64,000 nucleotides of DNA from Streptomyces liliiviolaceus (GCF_018070025.1 NZ_JAGPYQ010000001.1:930001-994000); one strand, 5' to 3'; positions 33,631-42,276 are shown, counted from the stretch's first letter. Made by a program: numbers and translations. The notes: generated by a model from the letters alone, not told the origin.

Positions 33631-33856
33631 GTCAGCTCGCCCACCGGTCTCCCTCGCGCTCCCTCTCCCTCGTAATCCGCCTCCCTCGCACTCCGCCTCA
33701 CTCGTTCGGGTGTAGGCGGCGGTTCATGCGCGCCACGCCGGACGCTTCCCACCCATGAGGGACCTTGTGGGTTCTCCGGCATTCCCGCGCCGGCCGCTGG
33801 GCAGCCACTGGGCGTCCTGCTCACGCAACGAACCCATGTGAAGAAGAGGGAATCCC

Positions 33857-33973
33857 ATGCGTACTGCCCGTCGTGTCGCCACCGTCCTGATCGGTACCGC
33901 CGCGCTGCTCGGCGCACTCGCCTCACAGGCCGCGGCGATCGGCATCGATCTCGGCGGGGGCGTGACGTTCTGA
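33857..33973 (+). CDS. 38-residue exported peptide
   Basis: A short gene with GAGGG before its ATG encodes MRTARRVATVLIGTAALLGA followed by LASQAAAIGIDLGGGVTF. The first 27 residues are a signal peptide (basic start, hydrophobic core, QAAA cleavage site). This leaves a mature peptide of about 11 residues rich in Gly and hydrophobics. It is followed by a terminator at 34032 and a second small exported gene. It could be a secreted signal, a cell-wall peptide or a leader. Confidence 0.6.
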   Translation: MRTARRVATVLIGTAALLGALASQAAAIGIDLGGGVTF

Positions 33974-34031
33974 GCCGCCCCCGCGCGGCACGTCATACCC
34001 CGTAAGCCCCGTCCCGCCCCGTACGTCCTGC

Positions 34032-34062
34032 GGGCCGGACCCGGTCCGACCGGGTCCGGCCC
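34032..34062 (+). terminator. Hairpin terminator between the two small exported-peptide genes
   Basis: GGGCCGGACCCGG (34032-34044) pairs perfectly over 13 bp with CCGGGTCCGGCCC (34050-34062) around a TCCGA loop, 59 bases after the stop of the 38-residue gene. Confidence 0.7.
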
Positions 34063-34119
34063 GTCCCCTCCGTGGGCCCCGCCCCCGCTCAGCGGCACCC
34101 GAAAGGTTCTGTAGCTCCC

Positions 34120-34407
34120 ATGCGTCCCCTCCGTCTCATGCTGCAACCCGCCTGTCCCACGGCCTCCGAGCCCTCCGTGAATCCCGCGGGCCCGGAGCGC
34201 CGTACGCACCACGCGCGCACCGCCGCCGCGGTCGCCCTCATCGCCTCGGCCGTGCTCATCGGCGTACTCGCCCCGCAGGCCGCCGCGGCCCGGCGATCCG
34301 CCCTGCCGCTGCCGCTGCCGGTGACCGCCGTGGAACCGCTGGTGACCGAGGGGATCGGCATCGAGGGGCCGCTGATCAACAACATCACTCTGCCCACGCT
34401 GAAGTGA
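34120..34407 (+). CDS. Small exported protein (95 aa)
   Basis: The product starts MRPLRLMLQPACPTASEPSV. It has an unusually long n-region before the hydrophobic signal core (VALIASAVLIGVLAPQAAAA) near residues 45-62. The mature tail is about 35 residues: RRSALPLPLPVTAVEPLVTE, then GIGIEGPLINNITLPTLK. The internal signal core could equally mean the true start is further in, but no better start is seen. Its 3' end overlaps the convergent chimeric gene by 23 bases. It resembles the 38-residue neighbour in layout. Confidence 0.6.
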   Translation: MRPLRLMLQPACPTASEPSVNPAGPERRTHHARTAAAVALIASAVLIGVLAPQAAAARRSALPLPLPVTAVEPLVTEGIGIEGPLINNITLPTLK

Positions 34408-35929
34408 CCCGGCGCATGCGGTAGCTGTCCCCTTCGAGGCGCACGATCTCCGCGTGGTGCGCAAGCCGGTCGACCATCGCGGGGGCGGCGCCGCCGAAGA
34501 CCTCCTCCCAGCGGCCGAGCGGACGGTCGGTGGTCACGATCAGGGAGGACCGCTCGTAGCGGTGCGCGACGAGCTGGAAGAAGAGGTGGGCGGTGTCCGG
34601 GTCGAGCGGGGTGTAGCCGACCTCGTCGACGATGAGCAGCGGGCGGGCGTCGAGGTCCGCCAGTTCCTCGCCGAGCCGGCCCGCAGACCGGGCGCCCGCC
34701 AGTCGCGCGGCCCACTGCGCCGCGGTGGCGAAGAGCACTTGGTGCCCCGCCTGGCAGGCCCGTACGCCGAGGCCGACGGCGAGATGCGTCTTGCCGGTGC
34801 CGGGCGGGCCGACGAACACCACGTTGCGCCGGGCCGCGACGAAGTCCAGGCTGCCGAGCCGGGACACGGCCTCCCGGTCGAGCACCCGGGGGTACTCCTC
34901 GTCGAAGTCCTCCAGCAGCTTCCGGGCGGGGAACCGGGCGTCACGGATCCGGGCCTCGGCACCGGGCTCCGTGGAGTCGTGCGGGTCGTGCGGGTCGGCG
35001 GACTCGTACGGGTTGTGCGGGCTGTGCGGGTCGTGGGCGTCGTACGGGGAGGAGACCGTCTGCACCGGGATCGGGGCGGTGGTCTGCGCGGCGAGCTGTG
35101 CGGCGGCCTGCGAGACGGACGGGCCCGCGACCGGGACGGGGACCCGTGCGGCGGGCACGGTCTTGGCCGCGAACGCGAACTCGGCCGGGACGGAGGACCC
35201 CGTCATCCCGCCGGCCGCCCTCCCGCCGCCCTCACCCCTGAACCCGGACCCGGCACCGGAGGCGTACGCGTACCCGAGCCCCCGCTCCTGCCCACCCGCA
35301 TGCTCCTGCGCATGGGCTTGGCCGTGGATCAGCGCGTGGGCGAGCCCATGCCCCTTGTGCAGGCGCTCCCCGTGCGTCGCCATCGGGCCCGACATGTACG
35401 CGAGGATCGCCGCCGAGGCGATGAACGCCATGTGGATGACCGTCCCCCACAGCAGCGAGTGGTGCGAGGTGTGGTGCACATCCACGAACATCTGCAGCAG
35501 ATGCACGGACGAGATGCCCACGATGGCGGTGGCGAGCTTCACCTTGAGCACGTTGGAATTGACGTGCGAGAGCCATTCCGGCTGGTCACGGTGGCCCTGG
35601 AGACCGATGCGCGAGACGAACGTCTCGTACCCGCCGACGATCACCATGATCAGCAGATTGGCGATCATGACGACGTCGACCAGCTTCAGGACGGCGAGCA
35701 TCACGTACGTCTCGTTCGCCTGCCCGGTCACGCTCCGGATGATTAAAGTCCACAGCTCTCTGAAGAACTTGTAGACGTACACCCCCTGTGCGGCCACCAG
35801 TCCGAAGTACAGCGGGGCCTGGAGCCAGCGGGTGGCGAAGAGCGAGTACCCGAGAGTCGCGCTCGGCTGCGAGGCGGGCGGCGTCTCGGGCTGCGGCTCG
35901 GGCGGCGGGGCATGGCTGTGATGAGACAA
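34385..35929 (-). CDS. Chimeric protein: YqhA/UPF0114 membrane domain fused to IstB-like AAA+ ATPase
   Basis: One uninterrupted frame of 514 residues joins two families. Residues about 25-190 are a YqhA-type (UPF0114/TIGR00645) membrane domain: LQAPLYFGLVAAQGVYVYKF, KLVDVVMIANLLIMVIVGGY, then a helix ending HMAFIASAAILAYMSGPM. A His-rich linker follows (GHGLAHALIHGQAHAQEHAG, later DAHDPHSPHNP and DPHDPHD). From about residue 330 comes an IstB-like ATPase with Walker A GPPGTGKTHLAVGLG, Walker B LLIVDEVGY and sensor IVTTDRPLGRWEEVFGG. The start is TTG at 35929 behind GGGAG; an ATG at 36064 is possible. No istA gene or IS ends are nearby. Confidence 0.75.
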   Translation of the reverse strand: MSHHSHAPPPEPQPETPPASQPSATLGYSLFATRWLQAPLYFGLVAAQGVYVYKFFRELWTLIIRSVTGQANETYVMLAVLKLVDVVMIANLLIMVIVGGYETFVSRIGLQGHRDQPEWLSHVNSNVLKVKLATAIVGISSVHLLQMFVDVHHTSHHSLLWGTVIHMAFIASAAILAYMSGPMATHGERLHKGHGLAHALIHGQAHAQEHAGGQERGLGYAYASGAGSGFRGEGGGRAAGGMTGSSVPAEFAFAAKTVPAARVPVPVAGPSVSQAAAQLAAQTTAPIPVQTVSSPYDAHDPHSPHNPYESADPHDPHDSTEPGAEARIRDARFPARKLLEDFDEEYPRVLDREAVSRLGSLDFVAARRNVVFVGPPGTGKTHLAVGLGVRACQAGHQVLFATAAQWAARLAGARSAGRLGEELADLDARPLLIVDEVGYTPLDPDTAHLFFQLVAHRYERSSLIVTTDRPLGRWEEVFGGAAPAMVDRLAHHAEIVRLEGDSYRMRRVTSAWAE

Positions 35930-36175
35930 CAGTGAGCTCTCCCTGGGCGGCGAACCGGATGGCGAACCGGGTGGTGACCTGCGGCAGTGACCTGCGGAAT
36001 CGCCATTCTTCGGGGCAGCGACCGTAAATCTGAATTCACACCACTCATTGGAATGAATAGACATTCAGTAGGACAGGACAGGGGGCAGCAGGCGTTCGCG
36101 GCGGCGGGCCCCGGCCATCAGGCACACTGGACGTTTGGCCGTGCACATCGCACGGCTGTGCAGAAGGGGACGCGC

Positions 36176-37819
36176 GTGAATGGTCCACTCATCGTCCAGT
36201 CCGACAAGACCCTGCTCCTGGAGGTCGACCACGAGCTGGCGGACGAGTGCCGCCGGGTCATCGCTCCCTTCGCCGAGCTGGAGCGCGCGCCGGAGCACAT
36301 CCACACCTACCGGGTGACCCCGCTCGGGCTGTGGAACGCGCGCGCGGCCGGACACGACGCCGAGCAGGTCGTGGACGCGCTCGTGCAGTACAGCCGCTAT
36401 CCGGTGCCGCACGCGCTGCTGGTCGACATCGCGGAGACGATGGGCCGCTACGGCCGGCTCACCCTGAGCAAGCACCCGGCCCACGGGCTCGTCCTGACCA
36501 CCACCGACCGGCCCGTCCTTGAGGAGATCCTGCGCTCGAAGCGGATCACCCCGCTCGTGGGCGCCCGGCTCGACCCGGACACCGTGGCCGTGCACCCCTC
36601 CGAGCGCGGCCAGATCAAGCAGACGCTCCTGAAGCTGGGCTGGCCCGCCGAGGACCTCGCCGGGTACGTGGACGGGGAGGCGCACCCCATCGGGCTCGCC
36701 GAGGACGGCTGGTCCCTGCGGCCGTACCAGAAGCAGGCCGTGGAGAACTTCTGGCACGGCGGGTCGGGTGTGGTCGTGCTCCCCTGCGGCGCCGGAAAGA
36801 CGCTGGTCGGCGCGGGTGCGATGGCCGAGGCGAAGGCCACCACGCTCATCCTCGTCACGAACACGGTCTCGGCCCGGCAGTGGAAGCACGAGCTGGTCAA
36901 GCGCACGAGTCTGACCGAGGACGAGATCGGCGAGTACAGCGGTACGCGCAAGGAGATCCGCCCGGTCACCATCGCGACGTACCAGGTGCTGACGACCAAG
37001 CGGAAGGGTGTCTACCAGCACCTGGAGCTGTTCGACTCCCGCGACTGGGGGCTGATCATCTACGACGAGGTGCATCTGCTGCCCGCGCCGGTCTTCAAGT
37101 TCACCGCCGACCTCCAGGCGCGCCGCCGGCTCGGTCTGACGGCCACGCTGGTGCGTGAGGACGGCCGCGAGTCGGACGTGTTCTCCCTCATCGGGCCGAA
37201 GCGTTTCGACGCGCCCTGGAAGGAGATCGAGGCGCAGGGGTACATCGCGCCGGCCGACTGTGTCGAGGTCCGGGTGAACCTCACGGACTCCGAGCGGCTG
37301 GCGTACGCGACCGCCGAGGCGGAGGAGAAGTACCGCTTCTGCGCGACGACGGCGACCAAGCGCAAGGTCACGGAGGCGCTGGTCAGGCGGTTCGCGGGAA
37401 TGCAGACCCTGGTCATCGGCCAGTACATCGACCAGCTCGACGAACTGGGCGAGCATCTGGACGCGCCGGTCATCAAGGGCGAGACGTCGAACGCGCAGCG
37501 CGAGAAGCTCTTCGACGCGTTCCGTGAGGGCGAGATCAGCGTGCTGGTCGTCTCGAAGGTCGCCAACTTCTCCATCGACCTGCCGGAGGCGACGGTCGCC
37601 ATCCAGGTGTCGGGCACCTTCGGCTCCCGCCAGGAGGAGGCCCAGCGCCTCGGCCGGGTGCTGCGTCCGAAGGCGGACGGCCACCAGGCGCACTTCTACT
37701 CGGTCGTGGCCCGCGACACCATCGACCAGGACTTCGCGGCCCATCGCCAGCGCTTCCTGGCCGAGCAGGGCTACGCGTACCGGATCGTGGACGCGGACGA
37801 GCTGCTGGCCGACAACTAG
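36176..37819 (+). CDS. XPB-type DNA repair helicase
   Basis: The 547-residue SF2 helicase starts at GTG 36176 (VNGPLIVQSDKTLLLEVDHE), with AAGGGGA upstream. Motif I is VVVLPCGAGKTLVGAGA, motif II is YDEVHLLPAPVFKF, and motif III is LGLTATLVREDGRESDV, which contains the RED motif typical of XPB. Motif VI is QEEAQRLGRVLRPK. It unwinds or translocates on DNA with ATP in nucleotide excision repair, as shown for archaeal and mycobacterial XPB. The N-terminal 180 residues form a damage-recognition-like domain. It is divergent from the chimeric YqhA-IstB gene. Confidence 0.93.
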   Translation: MNGPLIVQSDKTLLLEVDHELADECRRVIAPFAELERAPEHIHTYRVTPLGLWNARAAGHDAEQVVDALVQYSRYPVPHALLVDIAETMGRYGRLTLSKHPAHGLVLTTTDRPVLEEILRSKRITPLVGARLDPDTVAVHPSERGQIKQTLLKLGWPAEDLAGYVDGEAHPIGLAEDGWSLRPYQKQAVENFWHGGSGVVVLPCGAGKTLVGAGAMAEAKATTLILVTNTVSARQWKHELVKRTSLTEDEIGEYSGTRKEIRPVTIATYQVLTTKRKGVYQHLELFDSRDWGLIIYDEVHLLPAPVFKFTADLQARRRLGLTATLVREDGRESDVFSLIGPKRFDAPWKEIEAQGYIAPADCVEVRVNLTDSERLAYATAEAEEKYRFCATTATKRKVTEALVRRFAGMQTLVIGQYIDQLDELGEHLDAPVIKGETSNAQREKLFDAFREGEISVLVVSKVANFSIDLPEATVAIQVSGTFGSRQEEAQRLGRVLRPKADGHQAHFYSVVARDTIDQDFAAHRQRFLAEQGYAYRIVDADELLADN

Positions 37820-37856
37820 CGCTCAGCCGGTCGGTGCTCGGGGGGCCGGGGCCCTC

Positions 37857-37901
37857 GGGGGCGCTCGGGGGGCGCTCCGGGGGGGGCGCTCCGGGGGCGC
37901 T
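37857..37901. repeat. Short tandem repeat of a GGGGGCGCTC-type unit
   Basis: Four imperfect units of 10-14 bases (GGGGGCGCTC, GGGGGGCGCTCC, GGGGGGGGCGCTCC, GGGGGCGCTAG) fill the gap between the XPB stop and the end of the convergent small gene. The G tracts vary in length, so slippage is likely. Confidence 0.7.
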
Positions 37902-38088
37902 AGCGGCGGCGTACGCCGGCCTCCTCGCCGTACTCGCCGAGGAGGACCACTCCGAGGGCGGCGCCGGCGAAGACCTTGACGGCGCGCAGGGCGTCGCCGA
38001 CACGGTGGCGGTGACTGCCCCGCAGGGCGGTCGCGCCGTTCGGCGGGCGGGGGCGGGCGGGGGCCTGGGTGAAGGTCGCGGTACTCAT
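37900..38088 (-). CDS. Small protein (62 aa), possible single membrane helix
   Basis: The product starts MSTATFTQAPARPRPPNGAT, is basic (LRGSHRHRVGDALRAVKVF), and contains a short hydrophobic stretch, AGAALGVVLLGEY, before a basic end. The stop overlaps the GC-rich tandem repeat. It is convergent to XPB and divergent from the HelD/HelR-like gene. I know similar short streptomycete proteins but no function. Confidence 0.6.
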   Translation of the reverse strand: MSTATFTQAPARPRPPNGATALRGSHRHRVGDALRAVKVFAGAALGVVLLGEYGEEAGVRRR

Positions 38089-38390
38089 GCATCCATGGTG
38101 GAACGTCCGCGCCCCACTTCCATCGGTCTGCGGACCGAACCTGGGGCGTCCCCACGTACGACTTCGGAGCGACCTCCACCCCGTAGGTGGGGGGCGGTGT
38201 CCCCTAGGGGTCGCGGAGGCCGGGGTGTGAAAACGGTTGGCCCCGGACGTGCCCGCTCGCCTAAGATCTCCGCTCTTGCCCGCCTCCCGTCGTGGAGCGC
38301 CGCCGTCCGGACGGAAACCGGTCGGTTCACCGCCACAGTCAGCGGGGCCCGCCCGGCCCCGCCGTTCCCGCAGGCCCGGAGGCAACACCC
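38089..38390. promoter_or_regulatory. Divergent promoter region upstream of the HelD/HelR-like gene
   Basis: The 302-base gap contains a perfect 10-bp palindrome CCCCTAGGGG (38201-38210), an inverted pair CCGGGG/CCCCGG (38220-38246), and a weak promoter-like TTGGCC (38237-38242) with TAAGAT (38262-38267). I looked for the inverted repeat known upstream of rifamycin-response genes but cannot identify it with confidence. No gene is seen. Confidence 0.35.
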
Positions 38391-40463
38391 GTGTCCACCC
38401 CGTCCGACTCCGCCATGCCGTCCGACGATCCCCTCTCCCGTGAACGCGCCCACCTCGCGGACTCCCGCGCCGCACTGCGGTCGATGCGCGAGGACGTCCA
38501 GTCCCTCGACATCCGGGACGTGACCGCGAACTGGGTCAACGCGGAGGTCCTGACCCGCCAGATCGACGAACGCATCAAGGCCCTCGCCGACCTGTCCCAC
38601 ACCCCGCTGTTCTTCGGCCGCCTCGACTACCTGCACGCCCCGGGCGCCGAGCAGGCGGAGGGCGCCGAGGGTGAACGTTTCTACATCGGACGCCGGCACG
38701 TGCACGACGCCGGCGGCGACCCGATGGTGATCGACTGGCGCGCCCCGGTGTCCCAGCCGTTCTACCGGGCCTCCAAGAAGACCCCGATGGACATCGCGCT
38801 GCGCCGCCGCTTCGGCTACACCGGCGGCGACCTCACCGCGTACGAGGACGAGCACCTCTCCGACCCCGCCGAGACCGCCGCCACCAGCAAGCTGCTCCAG
38901 CAGGAGATCGAGCGCCCGCGCGTGGGCCCCATGCGCGACATCGTGGCGACCATCCAGCCCGAACAGGACGAGATCGTACGGTCCGGTCTGGGCGGTTCGG
39001 TCTGTGTGCAGGGCGGTCCGGGCACCGGCAAGACGGCCGTCGGCCTGCACCGGGTCGCGTACCTCCTGTACGCCCACCGCGACCGGCTGGCCCGCACCGG
39101 CACCCTCGTCATCGGGCCCAACGCGTCCTTCCTGCACTACATCGAGCAGGTGCTGCCCGCGCTGGGCGAGCTGGAGGTCAAGCAGGCCACGGTCGCCGAC
39201 CTGGTCGCGCATGTCGAGGTGCGGGGCACGGACGAGGCGGCGACCGCCGTCGTGAAGGGCGACGCGCGGATGGCCGAGGTGCTGCGCCGGGCCGTTCGCG
39301 CGCACGTGACCCTGCCCACCGAGCAGGTCGTGGTGGTCCGCGGCTCCCGGCGCTGGCGCGTACCGGAGTACGAACTGACCGCCATCGTGCAGGAGTTGCT
39401 GGACCGGGACATCCGGTACGGCGCCGCCCGCGAGGCCCTGCCGCAGCGCATCGCGCACGCCGTGCTGGTGCAGATGGAACGGGCGGGCGAGGCACCGGAC
39501 GACCGGGTGCAGGACGCCGTCGCCCGCAACCCCGCGGTGAAGGCGGCCGTGAAGGCGATCTGGCCGCCGGTGGACCCGGCGAAGCTGGTCTTCCGCCTGC
39601 TCTCGGACGCGGACTTCCTGGCGCTGCACGCGGAGGGTGTGCTCAGCGGGGAGGAGCAGGAGACGATCCGCTGGGCGAAGCCCGTGCGGTCGGTGAAGTC
39701 CGTCAAGTGGGCCGCCGCGGACGCGGTGTTGATCGACGAGGCCAACGACCTCGTACAGCGCACGCACTCCCTCGGGCATGTGGTGCTCGACGAGGCGCAG
39801 GACCTGTCGCCGATGCAGTACCGGGCGGTGGGGCGGCGCTGCACGACCGGTTCGGCGACCGTGCTCGGGGATCTGGCGCAGGGTACGACGCCGTGGGCGA
39901 CGCGCAGCTGGGAGGAGGCGCTGGCGCATCTCGGCAAGTCGGAGGCGGTGGTGGAGGAGCTGACGGCCGGTTTCCGCGTCCCGACGGACGTGATCACGTA
40001 CGCGTCCCGGCTGCTTCCGCACATCGCGCCGGGGCTGGCGCCGGTGGCGTCGGTCCGGGAGAACCCGGGCTTCTTCGAGGTCCGGCGGACCGGGGCGGAC
40101 GCCGACGCGGTCGCCGAAGTGGTCGGCGCGTGCGAGGAGTTGCTCGCGCGGGAGGGGTCGGTGGGGCTGATCGCCGCGGACGGGCGGGTGCCGGTGCTGT
40201 CCGCTGCGCTGGCGAAGGCGGGGCTTTCGCACCTCGCTCCCGGCGAGGAGACGACCGCCTCCGCCCGGCTGACGCTGGTGCCTGCGTCGCTCGCGAAGGG
40301 GCTGGAGTACGACTACGTGGTACTGGACGAGCCGCAGGCGGTGGTGGCCGGCGAGCCGGACGAACGGACGGGTCTGCGCCGCCTGTACGTCACGCTGACG
40401 CGGGCGGTGTCGGGGTTGATCGTGACCCATGCGGATGCCTTGCCGGCGCAGCTGGGGGATTGA
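38391..40463 (+). CDS. HelD/HelR-type UvrD-like ATPase acting on RNA polymerase
   Basis: The 690-residue protein starts at GTG 38391 with GGAGG 8 bases upstream. Walker A is SVCVQGGPGTGKTAVGLHR (about residue 205), and Walker B is HVVLDEAQDLSPMQYRAV (about 465). GFRVPTDVITYASRL and RRLYVTLTRAVSGL are later SF1 motifs. The N-terminal coiled coil (ERAHLADSRAALRSMREDVQ) and FYIGRRHVHDAGGDPMVIDW with RAPVSQPFYRASKK are typical of HelD and HelR. These pull stalled RNA polymerase off DNA and, for HelR, give rifamycin tolerance. Which of the two it is cannot be decided by eye. Downstream lie K elements. Confidence 0.85.
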   Translation: MSTPSDSAMPSDDPLSRERAHLADSRAALRSMREDVQSLDIRDVTANWVNAEVLTRQIDERIKALADLSHTPLFFGRLDYLHAPGAEQAEGAEGERFYIGRRHVHDAGGDPMVIDWRAPVSQPFYRASKKTPMDIALRRRFGYTGGDLTAYEDEHLSDPAETAATSKLLQQEIERPRVGPMRDIVATIQPEQDEIVRSGLGGSVCVQGGPGTGKTAVGLHRVAYLLYAHRDRLARTGTLVIGPNASFLHYIEQVLPALGELEVKQATVADLVAHVEVRGTDEAATAVVKGDARMAEVLRRAVRAHVTLPTEQVVVVRGSRRWRVPEYELTAIVQELLDRDIRYGAAREALPQRIAHAVLVQMERAGEAPDDRVQDAVARNPAVKAAVKAIWPPVDPAKLVFRLLSDADFLALHAEGVLSGEEQETIRWAKPVRSVKSVKWAAADAVLIDEANDLVQRTHSLGHVVLDEAQDLSPMQYRAVGRRCTTGSATVLGDLAQGTTPWATRSWEEALAHLGKSEAVVEELTAGFRVPTDVITYASRLLPHIAPGLAPVASVRENPGFFEVRRTGADADAVAEVVGACEELLAREGSVGLIAADGRVPVLSAALAKAGLSHLAPGEETTASARLTLVPASLAKGLEYDYVVLDEPQAVVAGEPDERTGLRRLYVTLTRAVSGLIVTHADALPAQLGD

Positions 40464-40502
40464 CGGGCCGCGTTCCGGGTGCGGGCCGGTGGGGGCTGGC
40501 CA

Positions 40503-40613
40503 CGCAGTTCCCCGCGCCCCTGAGGGGCGGGCCGGTGGTCGGGTGCGGGCCCGTGGGGGTTGCTCGCGCAGTTCCCCGCGCCCCAACCCCCCAGGGGCGC
40601 GGGGAACTGCGCA
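40503..40613. repeat. K elements forming a perfect 19-bp hairpin
   Basis: A reverse core at 40567-40585 and a forward core at 40595-40613 are perfect complements with a 9-base loop. A third, slightly altered reverse copy lies at 40503-40521. The cluster sits exactly between the stops of two convergent genes, a position suiting a bidirectional terminator. Confidence 0.9.
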
Positions 40614-40641
40614 GTCTTTTCGACCGCACGCGCGTGGGCGG

Positions 40642-41295
40642 TCACGCGCTCCAGCCGCCGCCTACCGCCCGGCTTGCCAGGTATGAGTCGCGGAGCGCCT
40701 TGCGCAGGCCGGGGATCGTTTCGTCGTAGCGGGCGGCGAGCGCCTTGAGCGCCTGTTTGTGCGTGCGCAGGTCCGCGCGGCTCCATACGCAGGTGACCTC
40801 CAGCTCGACCGTCAGCACGGCAAGGGCCAGGTCCTCCAACGGGATCGACGCCGGGTCGGTCCGGTCGAGGACGGTGCCGCGAACCCGTTCCTGGAGGGCG
40901 CGCACATTCTCCGGCTGGGTGACGGTGACGCGGTCGGACGGGACGAGTCCCAGCACCTTGTTGCGGGTGACGGTGACCTCCCCCGCCGCGGCCAGCTGGT
41001 CGCGTACCGGTTTCTCGGCGGTGTGGGCCTTGTTGTGCACGAACTGGAGCCAGCTCTTCGGCCTGTTGTCCGGCAGGTCGCTCCAGACCGAGGCGAGGAA
41101 GGAGTCGTCCGGCGTCCTCCCCGACTTACGGATCACCTTCCCGCCGGTGGCGTCGAGGAGTCCGTCGCGGGCCAGCTCGGTCAGGGCGCCGGCGCGCAGC
41201 AACTGGCCGCGGCCCTGCAGGTTGTCGAGCTGGAACTTGCCCTTGTCCACGGTGTAGCAGAGCAGATAGAGGTGTTGCGGCAGGCCCTGGATCAT
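40642..41295 (-). CDS. GPP34 (GOLPH3/Vps74-like) family phosphoprotein
   Basis: The 217-residue protein starts MIQGLPQHLYLLCYTVDKGK, with GGAGA upstream. It follows the GPP34 pattern: LLRAGALTELARDGLLDATG, SWLQFVHNKAHTAEKPVRDQL, RVRGTVLDRTDPASIPLEDLA and a C-terminal helical pair. Eukaryotic members bind phosphatidylinositol-4-phosphate at the Golgi. The many streptomycete copies are soluble proteins of unknown role. It is divergent from the DUF3159 gene, and the shared gap holds two pairs of TGTCACT-type sites that suggest TetR control. Confidence 0.85.
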   Translation of the reverse strand: MIQGLPQHLYLLCYTVDKGKFQLDNLQGRGQLLRAGALTELARDGLLDATGGKVIRKSGRTPDDSFLASVWSDLPDNRPKSWLQFVHNKAHTAEKPVRDQLAAAGEVTVTRNKVLGLVPSDRVTVTQPENVRALQERVRGTVLDRTDPASIPLEDLALAVLTVELEVTCVWSRADLRTHKQALKALAARYDETIPGLRKALRDSYLASRAVGGGWSA

Positions 41296-41350
41296 GTCGT
41301 CTCCATCTTCGTCCCCATCTCGTCTCCGGCTCCTCGATGACGCGGACCGC

Positions 41351-41381
41351 TGTCACTCAATGACCGTGTCACTTAGTGACA
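41351..41381. promoter_or_regulatory. TetR operator pair upstream of the GPP34 gene
   Basis: TGTCACTTAGTGACA at 41367-41381 is a perfect 7+1+7 palindrome. TGTCACTCAATGACC at 41351-41365 is an imperfect copy 16 bp away. They lie 56-86 bases upstream of the GPP34 start. Confidence 0.7.
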
Positions 41382-41462
41382 ACTGCTTCAAGCGCGCCCG
41401 ATCAAACCACAGCCCCCGATCCGCAACGTGACCCACGTCACACACGTGCAGAGGTGTAAGAA

Positions 41463-41495
41463 TGTCACTTACTGCCAACCCGTCATTAAGCGACA
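41463..41495. promoter_or_regulatory. TetR operator pair upstream of the DUF3159 gene
   Basis: TGTCACTTACTGCCA (41463-41477) and CGTCATTAAGCGACA (41481-41495) share the TGTCACT-x-AGTGACA layout of the pair at 41351-41381, spaced 18 bp. They lie 47-79 bases before the DUF3159 ATG. Another palindrome, GTGACCCACGTCAC, is at 41428-41441. Confidence 0.62.
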
Positions 41496-41541
41496 ATCGA
41501 CAGTGCACCTCACCCCAGACGACTCGGGAGAACTGACCACC

Positions 41542-42255
41542 ATGAGGACCAAGAGCTTCCTGGCGACAGAGTCCGACACGTCCGGCACGCCGGCGCAGCA
41601 GTCCGCCACACAGTCCGAGCGGACCGCGCCCCCGCAGCGCCCCTCGGTCCTCGACCAGGCCGGAGGCACCAAGGGAGTCGTCTACTCGGCACTGCCCGCG
41701 CTGGCGTTCGTCGTCGCCCACAACTTCAGCGGCATCACGGTGTCGATCGCCGCCGCCCTCGGCGTCGCGGTGGCCATCGGCGTGCTGCGCCTGGTGCGCG
41801 GGGAATCGGTGCAGCCCGCGGTCGGCGGTGTCTTCGGCGTCGTGATCGCCGCCGGCGTCGTCTGGTTCACCGGCTCCGCCAAGGACTACTTCCTCATCGG
41901 CATCTGGGCGAGCCTGGCGGGCGCCATCCTGTTCCTCGCCTCCGTCCTGGTGCGGTGGCCGCTGGCCGGCGTGCTCTGGAACGCGGCCACCGGCAAGGGG
42001 AACGCCTGGCGCGAGGACAAGCGCTCGCGGTTCTACTACGACGTCGCCACGCTGGTACTGGCCGCCGTCTTCGGTGCCCGCTTCGCCGTCCAGGAGTACT
42101 TCTACGTGACCGACCAGGTCGGTTCGCTGGGCGCCGCGAAGATCGCCATGGGCTTCCCGCTGCTCGCCCTCGCCCTCCTGGTGGTCGCCTGGGCCGGCCG
42201 GAGCTCGAACAAGCGGCTGACGGCCATCGGCCTGGCGCCCGCCGAGCGGGGCTGA
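41542..42255 (+). CDS. DUF3159 integral membrane protein
   Basis: The 237-residue protein starts MRTKSFLATESDTSGTPAQQ. A 45-residue polar N-terminus is followed by GGTKGVVYSALPALAFVVAH, the DUF3159 signature, and five to six membrane helices. The second half has KRSRFYYDVATLVLAAVFGA and RFAVQEYFY. The family is actinobacterial with no known function; the helices resemble small intracellular septation or VTT-like proteins only vaguely. It is followed by a TetR gene and flanked by TGTCACT-type operators, so expression is probably induced by a ligand of that regulator. Confidence 0.85.
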   Translation: MRTKSFLATESDTSGTPAQQSATQSERTAPPQRPSVLDQAGGTKGVVYSALPALAFVVAHNFSGITVSIAAALGVAVAIGVLRLVRGESVQPAVGGVFGVVIAAGVVWFTGSAKDYFLIGIWASLAGAILFLASVLVRWPLAGVLWNAATGKGNAWREDKRSRFYYDVATLVLAAVFGARFAVQEYFYVTDQVGSLGAAKIAMGFPLLALALLVVAWAGRSSNKRLTAIGLAPAERG

Positions 42256-42263
42256 CCGCTCGG

Positions 42264-42276
42264 CGACACTTGGTGT
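42264..42276. promoter_or_regulatory. Palindrome upstream of the TetR gene
   Basis: GACACTTGGTGTC is a perfect 5+3+5 palindrome just after the DUF3159 stop. It is followed by TGTCAATATGTCACTGACC, which contains TGTCACT-like half sites, about 60-90 bases before the TetR start. It may allow autoregulation. Confidence 0.5.

Noticed and set aside
34385..35929. IstB-like ATPase as evidence of an IS21 element
   Set aside because: No istA, terminal repeats or target duplication are visible, and the ATPase is part of a membrane-protein fusion.
38391..40463. Firm call of HelR with a rifamycin-associated element
   Set aside because: I cannot identify the known upstream inverted repeat with certainty, so the gene is given only as HelD/HelR type.
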